DNA from: an uncultured Microbacteriaceae bacterium
GTDB lineage: Bacteria; Actinomycetota; Actinomycetes; Actinomycetales; Microbacteriaceae
Direction: 5' to 3'
Length of the DNA: 7,163 bases
Assembly: GCA_946481135.1 (NCBI GenBank)
Contig: CAMLMQ010000155.1
Span: 1-7,163 of the forward strand
The notes below the pieces were generated by a model. The model searched no databases. It was given only the letters and a program-made list of their open reading frames with translations, and was not told the origin of the DNA. Each line of letters starts with the position of its first letter. The first letter of the stretch is position 1. Below are positions 1 through 5,451 of this stretch, in pieces. The position numbers and the translations under genes are program-made.

Positions 1-609
1 CGCCACGTCGTCGAGGATCAGATCCCCGCCGCGATCGCGATGCGGGCCGACCTCGTGTCGGTGCTCGTCGGCGGCAACGACCTCTCGGCCCTGCGCCCCG
101 ACCCCGACCGGCTCGCCGCCGAGCTCGAGCCGGGCGTCGCGCGCCTCGCGGCGACGGGGGCCACCGTGCTGCTCGCGACCGCGTACGACCCGGGATTCTC
201 CCCCTACCTGCGTCCCCTCCGCGGACGGGCGGCCGCGTTCACGGCGCACATCCGCACGATCGCCGCGACCCACGGATGTCGCGTGCTCGACCTGTGGACG
301 ATCCCCGGGCTCGCCGACCGGAGGATGTGGTCGGAGGATCGGCTCCATCCCTCGACCCGCGGGCATCTCGCGCTGCTCGACGCCGCATGCCGTGCCCTCG
401 GGCTGCCCACCCCCGAGCCGCTCGCCGAGGTCGGTACCGACCCGCGCATCCCGACGAGCGTGTGGTTCCGCCGACACGCCCTCCCCTGGATCGCGCGACG
501 GGTGCGTCAGGTGTCGAGCGGCGACGGGCGCGGTCCGAAGCTGCCCGAGCCCGTCGAAGTGGGGCTGCTCGACCCGGCGCGGACGGTGCACGTGCGGCCG
601 CCCGCCTAA
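1..609 (+). CDS. SGNH/GDSL-type hydrolase, C-terminal part (5' end outside window)
   Basis: The reading frame is open from base 1, so the true start lies upstream; the ATG at 40 is internal. The visible part starts RHVVEDQIPAAIAM and carries two hallmarks of SGNH hydrolases. Block III is GGND (bases 70-81), whose Asn belongs to the oxyanion hole. Block V is DRLHPSTRGH (from base 337), with the catalytic Asp and His in D-x-x-H. Block I with the nucleophilic Ser (GDS) must be off the left edge. The last ~80 residues, after the His block, are Arg- and Pro-rich and not recognisable. SGNH enzymes act as esterases or lipases on esters or acylated sugars; the substrate cannot be told here. The stop TAA (607-609) is 9 bases before the orn ATG and overlaps its candidate promoter. 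The family call is firm; the specific function is unknown. Confidence 0.85.
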   Translation, partial: RHVVEDQIPAAIAMRADLVSVLVGGNDLSALRPDPDRLAAELEPGVARLAATGATVLLATAYDPGFSPYLRPLRGRAAAFTAHIRTIAATHGCRVLDLWTIPGLADRRMWSEDRLHPSTRGHLALLDAACRALGLPTPEPLAEVGTDPRIPTSVWFRRHALPWIARRVRQVSSGDGRGPKLPEPVEVGLLDPARTVHVRPPA

Positions 610-612
610 ACT
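607..612 (+). promoter_or_regulatory. Candidate -10 box for leaderless orn transcript
   Basis: TAAACT fits the actinobacterial -10 consensus TANNNT. It ends 6 bases before the orn ATG at 619, so transcription would start at or next to the A of the ATG. No Shine-Dalgarno sequence lies upstream of that ATG, which agrees with a leaderless mRNA. The box overlaps the stop codon of the preceding gene. I see no convincing -35 box. Confidence 0.45.
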
Positions 613-618
613 GAGCGG

Positions 619-1242
619 ATGGCATCCAACGCGGATCGGCTGGTCTGGATCGATTGCGAGATGACCGGTCTCGATCTCGCGGTCGACGAGCTCGTCGAGG
701 TCGCCGTCGTCATCACCGGGTACGACCTCGTACCCGTCGACCCGGGGCTCCAGGTCGTCATCAAGGCCGATCAGCCCGTGCTCGACCAGATGAACGACGT
801 GGTGCGCGAGATGCACACCGCGAGCGGACTGCTCGCCGAGATCCCGAACGGCGTGAGCCTCGCCGACGCCGAGTACCAGGTGAACGAGTACATCCTCGCC
901 CACGTGCCCGACCCGATGACCGCCCCGCTCGCGGGCAACACGATCGGCACCGATCGCGCCTTCCTCGCCAAGTACATGCCGCGGGTCGACGCGCACCTGC
1001 ACTACCGCAACGTCGACGTGTCGAGCATCAAGGAACTCGCGCGGCGGTGGTTCCCGCGCGTGTACTTCCAGGCGCCCGCGAAGAACGGCGGCCACCGGGC
1101 GCTCGCCGACATCCTCGAGTCGATCCGCGAGCTCGACTACTACCGCCGCGCGCTCTTCATCACCGAGCCGGGGCCGACCTCCGAGGAGGCCCAGCGGGCG
1201 TCCGCGGCGACGGTGGAGGCGTGGCGCTCCTGGGTGCCGTAA
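619..1242 (+). CDS. orn: Oligoribonuclease (DEDDh 3'-5' exoribonuclease)
   Basis: The 207-residue product matches the usual Orn length. Orn degrades very short RNAs (2-5 nt), including pGpG from cyclic-di-GMP breakdown, to mononucleotides in the cytoplasm. All DEDDh catalytic residues are visible: D12 and E14 in VWIDCEMTGLD, D112 in NTIGTDRAFLAKYMP, and H159 with D164 in NGGHRALADILESI. The family motifs MTGLD, GNTIG, VSSIKELARRW and HRALADI are intact. The ATG at 619 gives a normal N-terminus with WIDCEMTG at residues 10-17. It has no Shine-Dalgarno site but sits 6 bases after a TAAACT box, so the mRNA is probably leaderless. A tRNA-His gene follows 27 bases after the stop; the same orn/tRNA-His order occurs in Mycobacterium tuberculosis (orn-hisT), so the call is supported by synteny as well as motifs. 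Confidence 0.97.
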   Translation: MASNADRLVWIDCEMTGLDLAVDELVEVAVVITGYDLVPVDPGLQVVIKADQPVLDQMNDVVREMHTASGLLAEIPNGVSLADAEYQVNEYILAHVPDPMTAPLAGNTIGTDRAFLAKYMPRVDAHLHYRNVDVSSIKELARRWFPRVYFQAPAKNGGHRALADILESIRELDYYRRALFITEPGPTSEEAQRASAATVEAWRSWVP

Positions 1243-1245
1243 GAT
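1240..1245 (+). promoter_or_regulatory. Possible -10 box for tRNA-His/clpS
   Basis: TAAGAT fits TANNNT and overlaps the orn stop codon. A start near base 1252 would give a leader of about 18 bases before the tRNA. No good -35 is seen, and the tRNA could instead be processed from orn read-through RNA. Weak call. Confidence 0.25.
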
Positions 1246-1269
1246 CGTCGGGTTGCGAATGCAACGCGT

Positions 1270-1343
1270 GGCGGTCGTAGCTCAGTTGGTAGAGCGCTGG
1301 CTTGTGGTGCCGGATGTCGCGGGTTCGAGTCCCGTCGGTCGCC
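1270..1343 (+). tRNA. tRNA-His (anticodon GTG)
   Basis: The cloverleaf folds completely. The acceptor stem is GCGGTCG (1271-1277) with CGGTCGC (1336-1342), including two G-U pairs. The D arm is GCTC/GAGC. The anticodon stem CTGGC/GCCGG holds anticodon GTG at 1304-1306. The T arm is GCGGG-TTCGAGT-CCCGT (1319-1335). Two features are specific to tRNA-His: the base before the acceptor stem is G (1270, G-1) and the discriminator is C (1343), the G-1:C73 pair recognised by histidyl-tRNA synthetase. The 3' CCA is not encoded (CT follows C73) and must be added by nucleotidyltransferase. The gene lies between orn and clpS, 23 bases ahead of the clpS ATG. Confidence 0.97.
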
Positions 1344-1358
1344 CTCTTGCGAGGGGGG
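1342..1358 (+). promoter_or_regulatory. clpS ribosome binding site within a small hairpin at the tRNA 3' end
   Basis: A purine run GAGGGGGG (1351-1358) lies 8 bases before the clpS ATG (1367) and is its likely Shine-Dalgarno site. The same run can pair with CCCTC (1342-1346), which contains the last paired base and the discriminator of the tRNA, over the loop TTGC. Maturation of the tRNA 3' end would remove the partner of the binding site. The geometry is seen in the sequence; the regulatory effect is inferred. It is too short and lacks the U-run of a terminator. Confidence 0.4.
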
Positions 1359-1366
1359 TCCCTGTG

Positions 1367-1663
1367 ATGAGCACGGGGACCACCCCCGACCTCACCGAGC
1401 AGACCTCGTCGACGGTCGCGCCCGACGTGCCGTGGGTCACGATCGTCTGGAACGATCCCGTCAACCTCATGTCGTACGTGACGCACGTCTTCCGCACGTA
1501 CTTCGGGTTCCCGCGCGAGGAGGCCGAACGACTCATGCTGCTCGTGCACCACGAGGGCCGCGCCGTCGTGGCGACCGGTCCGCGCGAGGAGATGGAACGC
1601 CACACCGAGGCGATGCACGAGTACGGTCTGTGGGCGACCGTCGCGAAGGCGAGCGACGGATGA
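1367..1663 (+). CDS. clpS: ATP-dependent Clp protease adaptor ClpS
   Basis: ClpS binds proteins bearing destabilising N-terminal residues and hands them to the ClpAP/ClpCP protease (N-degron pathway, cytoplasm). The 98-residue product has the family core: VTIVWNDPVNLMSYVTHVF (residues 24-42), where N29-D30 belong to the N-degron pocket, and MLLVHHEGRAVVATG (57-71), where H61 matches the conserved pocket His of ClpS. The C-terminus EYGLWATV matches the last strand of the fold. The first ~20 residues are the usual flexible Thr/Ser-rich tail. I chose the ATG at 1367 because a strong GAGGGGGG site lies 8 bases upstream; the frame stays open further upstream, but that would run through the tRNA. 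A GTG at 1364 is a minor alternative. The stop overlaps the next gene by ATGA, indicating coupled translation. Confidence 0.95.
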   Translation: MSTGTTPDLTEQTSSTVAPDVPWVTIVWNDPVNLMSYVTHVFRTYFGFPREEAERLMLLVHHEGRAVVATGPREEMERHTEAMHEYGLWATVAKASDG

Positions 1664-2109
1664 GGGTCTCGCGCGACGGCGACGCGATCGTGCTCGAATT
1701 CGCCGAGGGCGAGTCCGGGGTGCTGCGCTCGCTCATCGACCAGTACCTGGAGGTGGTCGGAGGCGACGCGGGCACCGATCCCGCGCACGCCCGGCTCTTC
1801 CCCGCCGCGTATCGGGATGACGACTCCGCCGCCGAGGAGTTCAGCCGGTATACGCGATCCGGCCTCGTCGACCGCAAGGCGGCGAACGCCGCGCAGGTGT
1901 CGCTCGCCCTCGATGAGGAGACGGTGCGCCTCGGCTCCGACGACGCGGCGCGCTGGCTGCCGCTGCTCACCGACCTGCGTCTCGTCATCGCGGACCGTCT
2001 CGGCATCCGCGTCGACGGCGACGAGGTACCCGACACCCCCGCGGGCGAGGTGTACGCCTGGCTCGGTCACCTGCAGGAGTCGATCCTCATGCTGCTGGAG
2101 CAGCCGTGA
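1660..2109 (+). CDS. DUF2017 family protein
   Basis: The 149-residue soluble protein begins MRVSRDGDAIVLEF and resembles the DUF2017 family found next to clpS in many actinobacteria. Visible landmarks are EFAEGESGVLRSLIDQYLEV near the N-terminus, RLFPAAYRDD around residues 46-55, EEFSRYTRSGL, and a C-terminal helix YAWLGHLQESILMLLEQ. It is acidic and mostly helical in appearance, with no catalytic motif, signal peptide or membrane segment. The start ATG at 1660 overlaps the clpS stop (ATGA) and its own stop overlaps the next gene (GTGA), so it is the middle member of a three-gene translationally coupled unit. Its biochemical role is unknown; a link to ClpS function is only a guess from position. 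Confidence 0.85.
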   Translation: MRVSRDGDAIVLEFAEGESGVLRSLIDQYLEVVGGDAGTDPAHARLFPAAYRDDDSAAEEFSRYTRSGLVDRKAANAAQVSLALDEETVRLGSDDAARWLPLLTDLRLVIADRLGIRVDGDEVPDTPAGEVYAWLGHLQESILMLLEQP

Positions 2110-2459
2110 GCCTGCAGCTCACCGAGGAGGAGTTCGAGAAGCTCGTCGTCGAGGAGCTCGACGAACTCCCCGACGAGATGGTCGACGGGCTCGACAACGT
2201 CGTCTTCGTCACCGAAGACCGCCCGGCCGACGGGTCGCTCGACCTCTTCGGTCTCTACGAGGGCACGGCCCTCACCGACCGCGACCGCTACGGCTTCGGC
2301 GAGCTGCCCGACCGCATCGTGCTCTACCGCGAGCCCCTGCTGGCTGCGTGCACCGACCTCGACGAGTTGCGCGACGAGATCCACATCACGCTCGTGCACG
2401 AGATCGCCCACTACTACGGGATCGACGACGCCCAGCTGCACGAGCTCGGCTGGGGCTGA
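2106..2459 (+). CDS. Small zincin-like metallopeptidase family protein (HExxH)
   Basis: The 117-residue protein ends in the zinc motif LVHEIAHYYGIDDAQLHELG. H98, E99 and H102 form HExxH, followed by G105 and D107/D108, one of which probably gives the third ligand as in HExxHxxGxxD minimal zincins (DUF1025/COG3824-type). The N-terminal half is acidic (LTEEEFEKLVVEELDELPDE) and contains the family-typical stretch LFGLYEGTAL. The catalytic motif sits at the extreme C-terminus, as usual for this very small family. No signal peptide is present, so it is cytoplasmic. The start is a GTG overlapping the DUF2017 stop (GTGA). Peptidase activity is predicted from the motif; to my knowledge natural substrates of this family are not established. 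The gene converges on the P-loop gene 15 bases downstream. Confidence 0.88.
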   Translation: MSLQLTEEEFEKLVVEELDELPDEMVDGLDNVVFVTEDRPADGSLDLFGLYEGTALTDRDRYGFGELPDRIVLYREPLLAACTDLDELRDEIHITLVHEIAHYYGIDDAQLHELGWG

Positions 2460-2474
2460 GTCGGGCCGCCGGTG

Positions 2475-3065
2475 TCAGGCCGTCGGGGTCGCGGCGTCGG
2501 CACGGAACGCGACCTGTCCGGTGCGGCCGTCCATGATCGCGTCGGCGAGGGCGTCGGGGCGCTCCCGCAGGAAGAAGTGCTGCTCCTGAGCCGCCCAGCG
2601 GTCCCAGTGCTCCAGGTACGACTCGCCGTCCCGGGCGAGCGCCCGACGCTTGCGCTCGGCCTGGTCGAGCCGGATCCAGATGCCGAACGTCGCGAGTGCC
2701 CGGTTCGCCCGGCTCATCGCCCCCGACCCCTCGACGACGATGTTCTGTCCGGGTTCGAGCGCGATCCACTCCGCGGCACGGCTCTGCGACCACTCCCAGC
2801 GGCGGAACCCGGGGCTCTGCGCGTCGAGCACCCCCTTCACCATCGCGCTGCCGACCTCCAGGCCGCCCCACCCGGGGTAGAAGAGGTCGAGCGGCACGTG
2901 CTGGGCGCCGAGTTCCTGCGCGAGCTGGGTCGCGAGCGTCGTCTTGCCCGAGCCCGAGTGGCCGTCGATGAGCACCACGATGCGGGGGGCCGCCTGCGCC
3001 TCGGCGACGGCGCGGATGCGGGTCGCCAGAACCTCGCTCGTCCGCGGCGGGGCTCCGGCAGTCAT
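2475..3065 (-). CDS. P-loop ATP-binding protein, uridine kinase-like
   Basis: The 196-residue soluble protein has a Walker A motif GHSGSGKT at residues 35-42, after strand RIVVLID. The segment VPLDLFYPGW (57-66) sits where uridine/nucleoside kinases carry their substrate-binding Asp (D60). IVVEGSGAMSR (109-119) resembles the Walker B-like strand of the kinase family, and the Arg-rich AERKRRALARDG (136-147) looks like a lid segment. This architecture fits small-molecule kinases of the uridine kinase/PRK-like superfamily, but no motif identifies the substrate. The ATG at 3065 is preceded by a TACGCT box 7 bases upstream and no Shine-Dalgarno site, suggesting a leaderless transcript. It lies downstream of thiQ in the same direction, but the 72-base gap with its own promoter candidate argues against one operon. 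A nucleotide or metabolite kinase is most likely; uncertain. Confidence 0.8.
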   Translation of the reverse strand: MTAGAPPRTSEVLATRIRAVAEAQAAPRIVVLIDGHSGSGKTTLATQLAQELGAQHVPLDLFYPGWGGLEVGSAMVKGVLDAQSPGFRRWEWSQSRAAEWIALEPGQNIVVEGSGAMSRANRALATFGIWIRLDQAERKRRALARDGESYLEHWDRWAAQEQHFFLRERPDALADAIMDGRTGQVAFRADAATPTA

Positions 3066-3072
3066 GGGTTTC

Positions 3073-3078
3073 AGCGTA
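3073..3078 (-). promoter_or_regulatory. Candidate -10 box for leaderless P-loop gene
   Basis: On the - strand TACGCT fits TANNNT and ends 7 bases before the ATG at 3065. The intervening bases GAAACCC hold no ribosome binding site. No clear -35 box is visible. Confidence 0.4.
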
Positions 3079-3107
3079 TCCGCGCGGCCCCGGCGGCCCG
3101 ACCCCCA

Positions 3108-3128
3108 CGATCGGGTGTCGGCCGATCG
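3108..3128 (-). terminator. Inverted repeat downstream of thiQ, possible terminator
   Basis: CGATCGG and CCGATCG form a perfect 7-bp stem with a 7-base loop, starting 9 bases after the thiQ stop. An alternative 6-bp stem TCGGCC/GGCCGA overlaps it. There is no T-run, so it would be a non-canonical terminator, or simply a chance GC-rich palindrome. It lies in the only gap (3066-3137) between the thiamine operon and the P-loop gene. Confidence 0.3.
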
Positions 3129-3137
3129 AGGGCCGAG

Positions 3138-3767
3138 TCAGGCGACGAGTCGGCCCCGGTCGAGCGTGCCGACGCGGTCGGCGATCACGCGCGCCTCGTC
3201 GGGATCGTGCGTGACGAGGATGGCGGTCGTGCCGGCGGCGGTCAGGATGTCGCGCAGCTCCGCGGCGAGCCGCTCGCGCAGCGCGCGGTCGAGCGACGAC
3301 AGCGGTTCGTCCAGAAGCAGCAGTCGCGGCTCGGCGGCGAGCGACCGGGCGAGGGCGACCCGCTGCTGCTCGCCGCCCGACAGCTCCGTCACCCGGCGCC
3401 GCTCGAAACCGGTCAGTCCGACGAGCTCGAGCAGGTCGACGACGCGCGCGTCGTCGCGGCGTCCCGCGACCCGCAGGGCGTACCCGACGTTGCCGGCGAC
3501 GTCGAGGTGCGGAAACAGCTGACCGTCCTGGAACATCAGCGCGAACCGCCGCCGGTGGGGCGGCATCCGCATCACCGACTCCCCCTGCCAGCGGATGTCG
3601 CCGGTGCAGGGTTCGAGGCCCGCGATCGCCCGCAGCAGCGTCGACTTGCCGCTGCCGGAGGCGCCGAGCAGCGCGAACACCTCGCCCTGCTCGACACGCA
3701 GGCTCACGGCATCCACGGCGACGGTCGCGCCGAAGCGCACCGTGACGTCGTCGAGTTCGAGGGTCAT
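3138..3767 (-). CDS. thiQ: Thiamine/TPP ABC transporter, ATP-binding protein
   Basis: This is the cytoplasmic ATPase that powers thiamine/TPP import through ThiP. The 209 residues contain the full ABC set: Walker A GASGSGKS (35-42), Q-loop FQDGQLF with Q80, signature LSGGEQQ (129-135), Walker B LLLLDEP (149-155) followed by D-loop SSLD, and the switch His H187 in VTHD. It stops shortly after the nucleotide-binding domain; E. coli ThiQ is about 232 residues, and the C-terminal TOBE/regulatory domain of longer iron, spermidine or molybdate importers is absent. The ATG overlaps the thiP stop by one base (TGATG), so translation is coupled. The gene is the last of thiB-thiP-thiQ. ABC ATPase is certain from motifs; thiamine specificity comes from thiB and the TPP riboswitch upstream, not from this protein itself. 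Confidence 0.9.
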   Translation of the reverse strand: MTLELDDVTVRFGATVAVDAVSLRVEQGEVFALLGASGSGKSTLLRAIAGLEPCTGDIRWQGESVMRMPPHRRRFALMFQDGQLFPHLDVAGNVGYALRVAGRRDDARVVDLLELVGLTGFERRRVTELSGGEQQRVALARSLAAEPRLLLLDEPLSSLDRALRERLAAELRDILTAAGTTAILVTHDPDEARVIADRVGTLDRGRLVA

Positions 3768-5392
3768 CAGAACGCTCCCGTCGTGGTCACGCGCAGCCGC
3801 TCGACGAGTGCGACCACCGCGACGCACACCGCCGCGAGCACCACCGAGGCCGCCGTCGCCATCCCCGCATTGTCTCCCCCGGGCAGCCCGATCAGCCGGT
3901 AGACGACGACCGGGAGCGTCGCCGCGTCGGGGCGCGAGAGGAACGTCGTCGCGCCGAACTCGCCGAGCGCGACCGTGAAGGCGAGGCCGATCGCGGCGAG
4001 AGCGGCGCGCGCCGCGATGCCGAGGTCGATCGTCAGCAGTACCCGCCACGGGGAGGCGCCGAGGGTGGCCGCGGCGTCGCGCATCCTGCTGCCGATGCTG
4101 CGCAGCACCGGCAGCAGGGTGCGCACCACGAGAGGCACCGCGACGAGCGCCTGCGCGATCGGCACGAGCAGAGGCGAGGTGCGCAGATCGAGTGGGGGCG
4201 TGTTGAGGGTGATGAGGAACCCGAAGCCCACCGTCACCGCCGACACCCCGAGAGGCAGCATGAGCGCGCCGTCGAGCACGGTGAGACCTCGCCGCGCCGT
4301 CGAGGAACGCGGTGTGCGGGAGAGCAGGAGGCACGCGACGAGACCGACGAGCATCGCCACGCCCGTCGCCGCGGCCGCGAAACCGAGGGAGTTGCCGAGC
4401 GCCTGCCACGGGGTCACGGCGAGCGCGTTGCGGCTTCCGGTGGAGGCGAGGGCGACGTAGTTGCCGAGGCTCCACTCCCCCGCGACGCGCAGCGACCGTT
4501 CGACGAGCGCGACGAGCGGCACGCAGAGGGCGACCCCCACGGCGACCGCGACCGCGACGACCGGCAGGTCACGGCGACGGGGGCGTCGCGACGCGAACGC
4601 CCGCCGCTGCGGAGCGGCCCGACGCTGCACCCATGCGGTTCCGGCGAGCAGCACCACCACGACGACGAGCTGCGCGACGCTCAGCACCGCGGCGCCCCGC
4701 AGGTCGAGGAACTGCGTCGTGAGCAGCCAGATCTCCGTCTCGATCGTCGCGTACCGGGCCCCGCCGAGCACGAGCACGGTGCCGAACGCGGTCGAGCAGA
4801 ACAGGAACACGATGGATGCCGCCGCCGCGATCGAGGGACCCAGCCGCCGCAACGTGATCGTCGCGAACACCCGCACCGGTCCGGCGCCGAGCACGCGGGC
4901 GGCCTCCTCCTGGCGCGGGTCGAGGCTCTCCCACGACACCGCGACCGTGCGCGCGACGACGGCGACGTTGAAGAAGACGAGAGCCGCGAGGATCGCGACG
5001 ACCGTGCCGTCGAGCGCGGTGTCGCGCAACAGCGCCCGGAACGCGATGCCGACGACGACGGTCGGCAGCACGAACGGCACGAGCACCGCGGCACGCAGCA
5101 CCCCGCGCCCGCGGAACCGGAGACGCGCGAGCACGTAGGCGACCGGCATCCCGAGCACGAGGGTGATCGCGGTGGCCGCCGCCGCCATCCCGACGGTGAA
5201 GCCGACCACGCGCACGGTGCGGGGCCGCGACAGCACGTCGAGGATGCCGGCGACGTCGAGCATCCCGGCGGGGAACAGCCCTCGCCCGACGATCGACGCG
5301 ACCGGCCACGCGAAGAACACCCCGACGAAGGCGACCGGCAGCGCCGCGGCGACGACCCACGCGAGGACGGTTGCGACGTGCGCCGCGCTCAT
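3767..5392 (-). CDS. thiP: Thiamine/TPP ABC transporter permease (two fused permease domains)
   Basis: The 541-residue integral membrane protein has about twelve hydrophobic segments in two homologous halves, as in E. coli ThiP (536 residues). Each half carries the cytoplasmic EAA loop that contacts the ATPase: EEAARVLGAGPVRVFATI (162-179) and AAATLGASPWRVLLTI (440-455), both with the invariant Gly. The halves are joined by a basic linker (about 257-274). The gene overlaps thiQ and follows thiB, forming a complete importer. The start is uncertain. The ATG at 5392 gives the expected length but has no Shine-Dalgarno site and lies at the base of a strong inverted repeat. An in-frame GTG at 5455 overlaps the thiB stop (GTGA) and would add 21 mostly polar, Arg-rich residues. 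I list the ATG because its length matches the family. A longer open frame continues upstream, but only as a shadow of thiB. Confidence 0.92.
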   Translation of the reverse strand: MSAAHVATVLAWVVAAALPVAFVGVFFAWPVASIVGRGLFPAGMLDVAGILDVLSRPRTVRVVGFTVGMAAAATAITLVLGMPVAYVLARLRFRGRGVLRAAVLVPFVLPTVVVGIAFRALLRDTALDGTVVAILAALVFFNVAVVARTVAVSWESLDPRQEEAARVLGAGPVRVFATITLRRLGPSIAAAASIVFLFCSTAFGTVLVLGGARYATIETEIWLLTTQFLDLRGAAVLSVAQLVVVVVLLAGTAWVQRRAAPQRRAFASRRPRRRDLPVVAVAVAVGVALCVPLVALVERSLRVAGEWSLGNYVALASTGSRNALAVTPWQALGNSLGFAAAATGVAMLVGLVACLLLSRTPRSSTARRGLTVLDGALMLPLGVSAVTVGFGFLITLNTPPLDLRTSPLLVPIAQALVAVPLVVRTLLPVLRSIGSRMRDAAATLGASPWRVLLTIDLGIAARAALAAIGLAFTVALGEFGATTFLSRPDAATLPVVVYRLIGLPGGDNAGMATAASVVLAAVCVAVVALVERLRVTTTGAF

Positions 5393-5444
5393 CCGCGACT
5401 TTTCGCGCCGACGGAGGCCCGCCGAGCGCGAAAAGTCGCGGATG
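5390..5444 (-). repeat. Perfect 19-bp inverted repeat between thiB and thiP
   Basis: The left arm (5390-5408) begins CATCCGCGACTTTT and the right arm (5426-5444) is its exact reverse complement, with a 17-base spacer that can pair partly (CGG/CCG). In the - strand RNA this makes a very stable stem that begins 7 bases after the thiB stop codon and whose 3' arm ends exactly with the AUG of thiP. The dyad can extend to 5387-5451 if a duplicated GATG is bulged out. There is no T-run after the stem, so it is not a classic terminator. It may be an mRNA stabiliser, a translation-coupling element, or a dispersed palindromic repeat of the genome. Confidence 0.9.
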
Positions 5445-5451
5445 GATGAGC

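Noticed and set aside
1253..1366. Upstream start for clpS at 1253
   Set aside because: It would translate through the whole tRNA-His gene. The ATG at 1367 has a strong ribosome binding site and gives a normal ClpS length.
1432..1659. Upstream start for the DUF2017 gene at 1432
   Set aside because: It would add 76 residues overlapping clpS in another frame. The ATG at 1660 with an ATGA overlap fits the family length.
2460..2474. Bidirectional terminator between the convergent metallopeptidase and P-loop genes
   Set aside because: The 15-base gap and flanks show only short GC-rich pairings and no T-run; I cannot support a terminator.
2472..3902. 476-codon open frame on the + strand across the P-loop gene and thiQ
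   Set aside because: It is antisense to two genes with intact Walker A, signature and switch motifs, has Arg/Pro/Ala-rich low-complexity composition, and no recognisable domain. High-GC DNA commonly leaves such mirror frames open.
3768..4475. N-terminal extension of the thiQ frame into thiP
   Set aside because: The extension is an Arg-rich off-frame reading of the second permease domain. MTLELDDVTVRFG is a standard ABC ATPase N-terminus.
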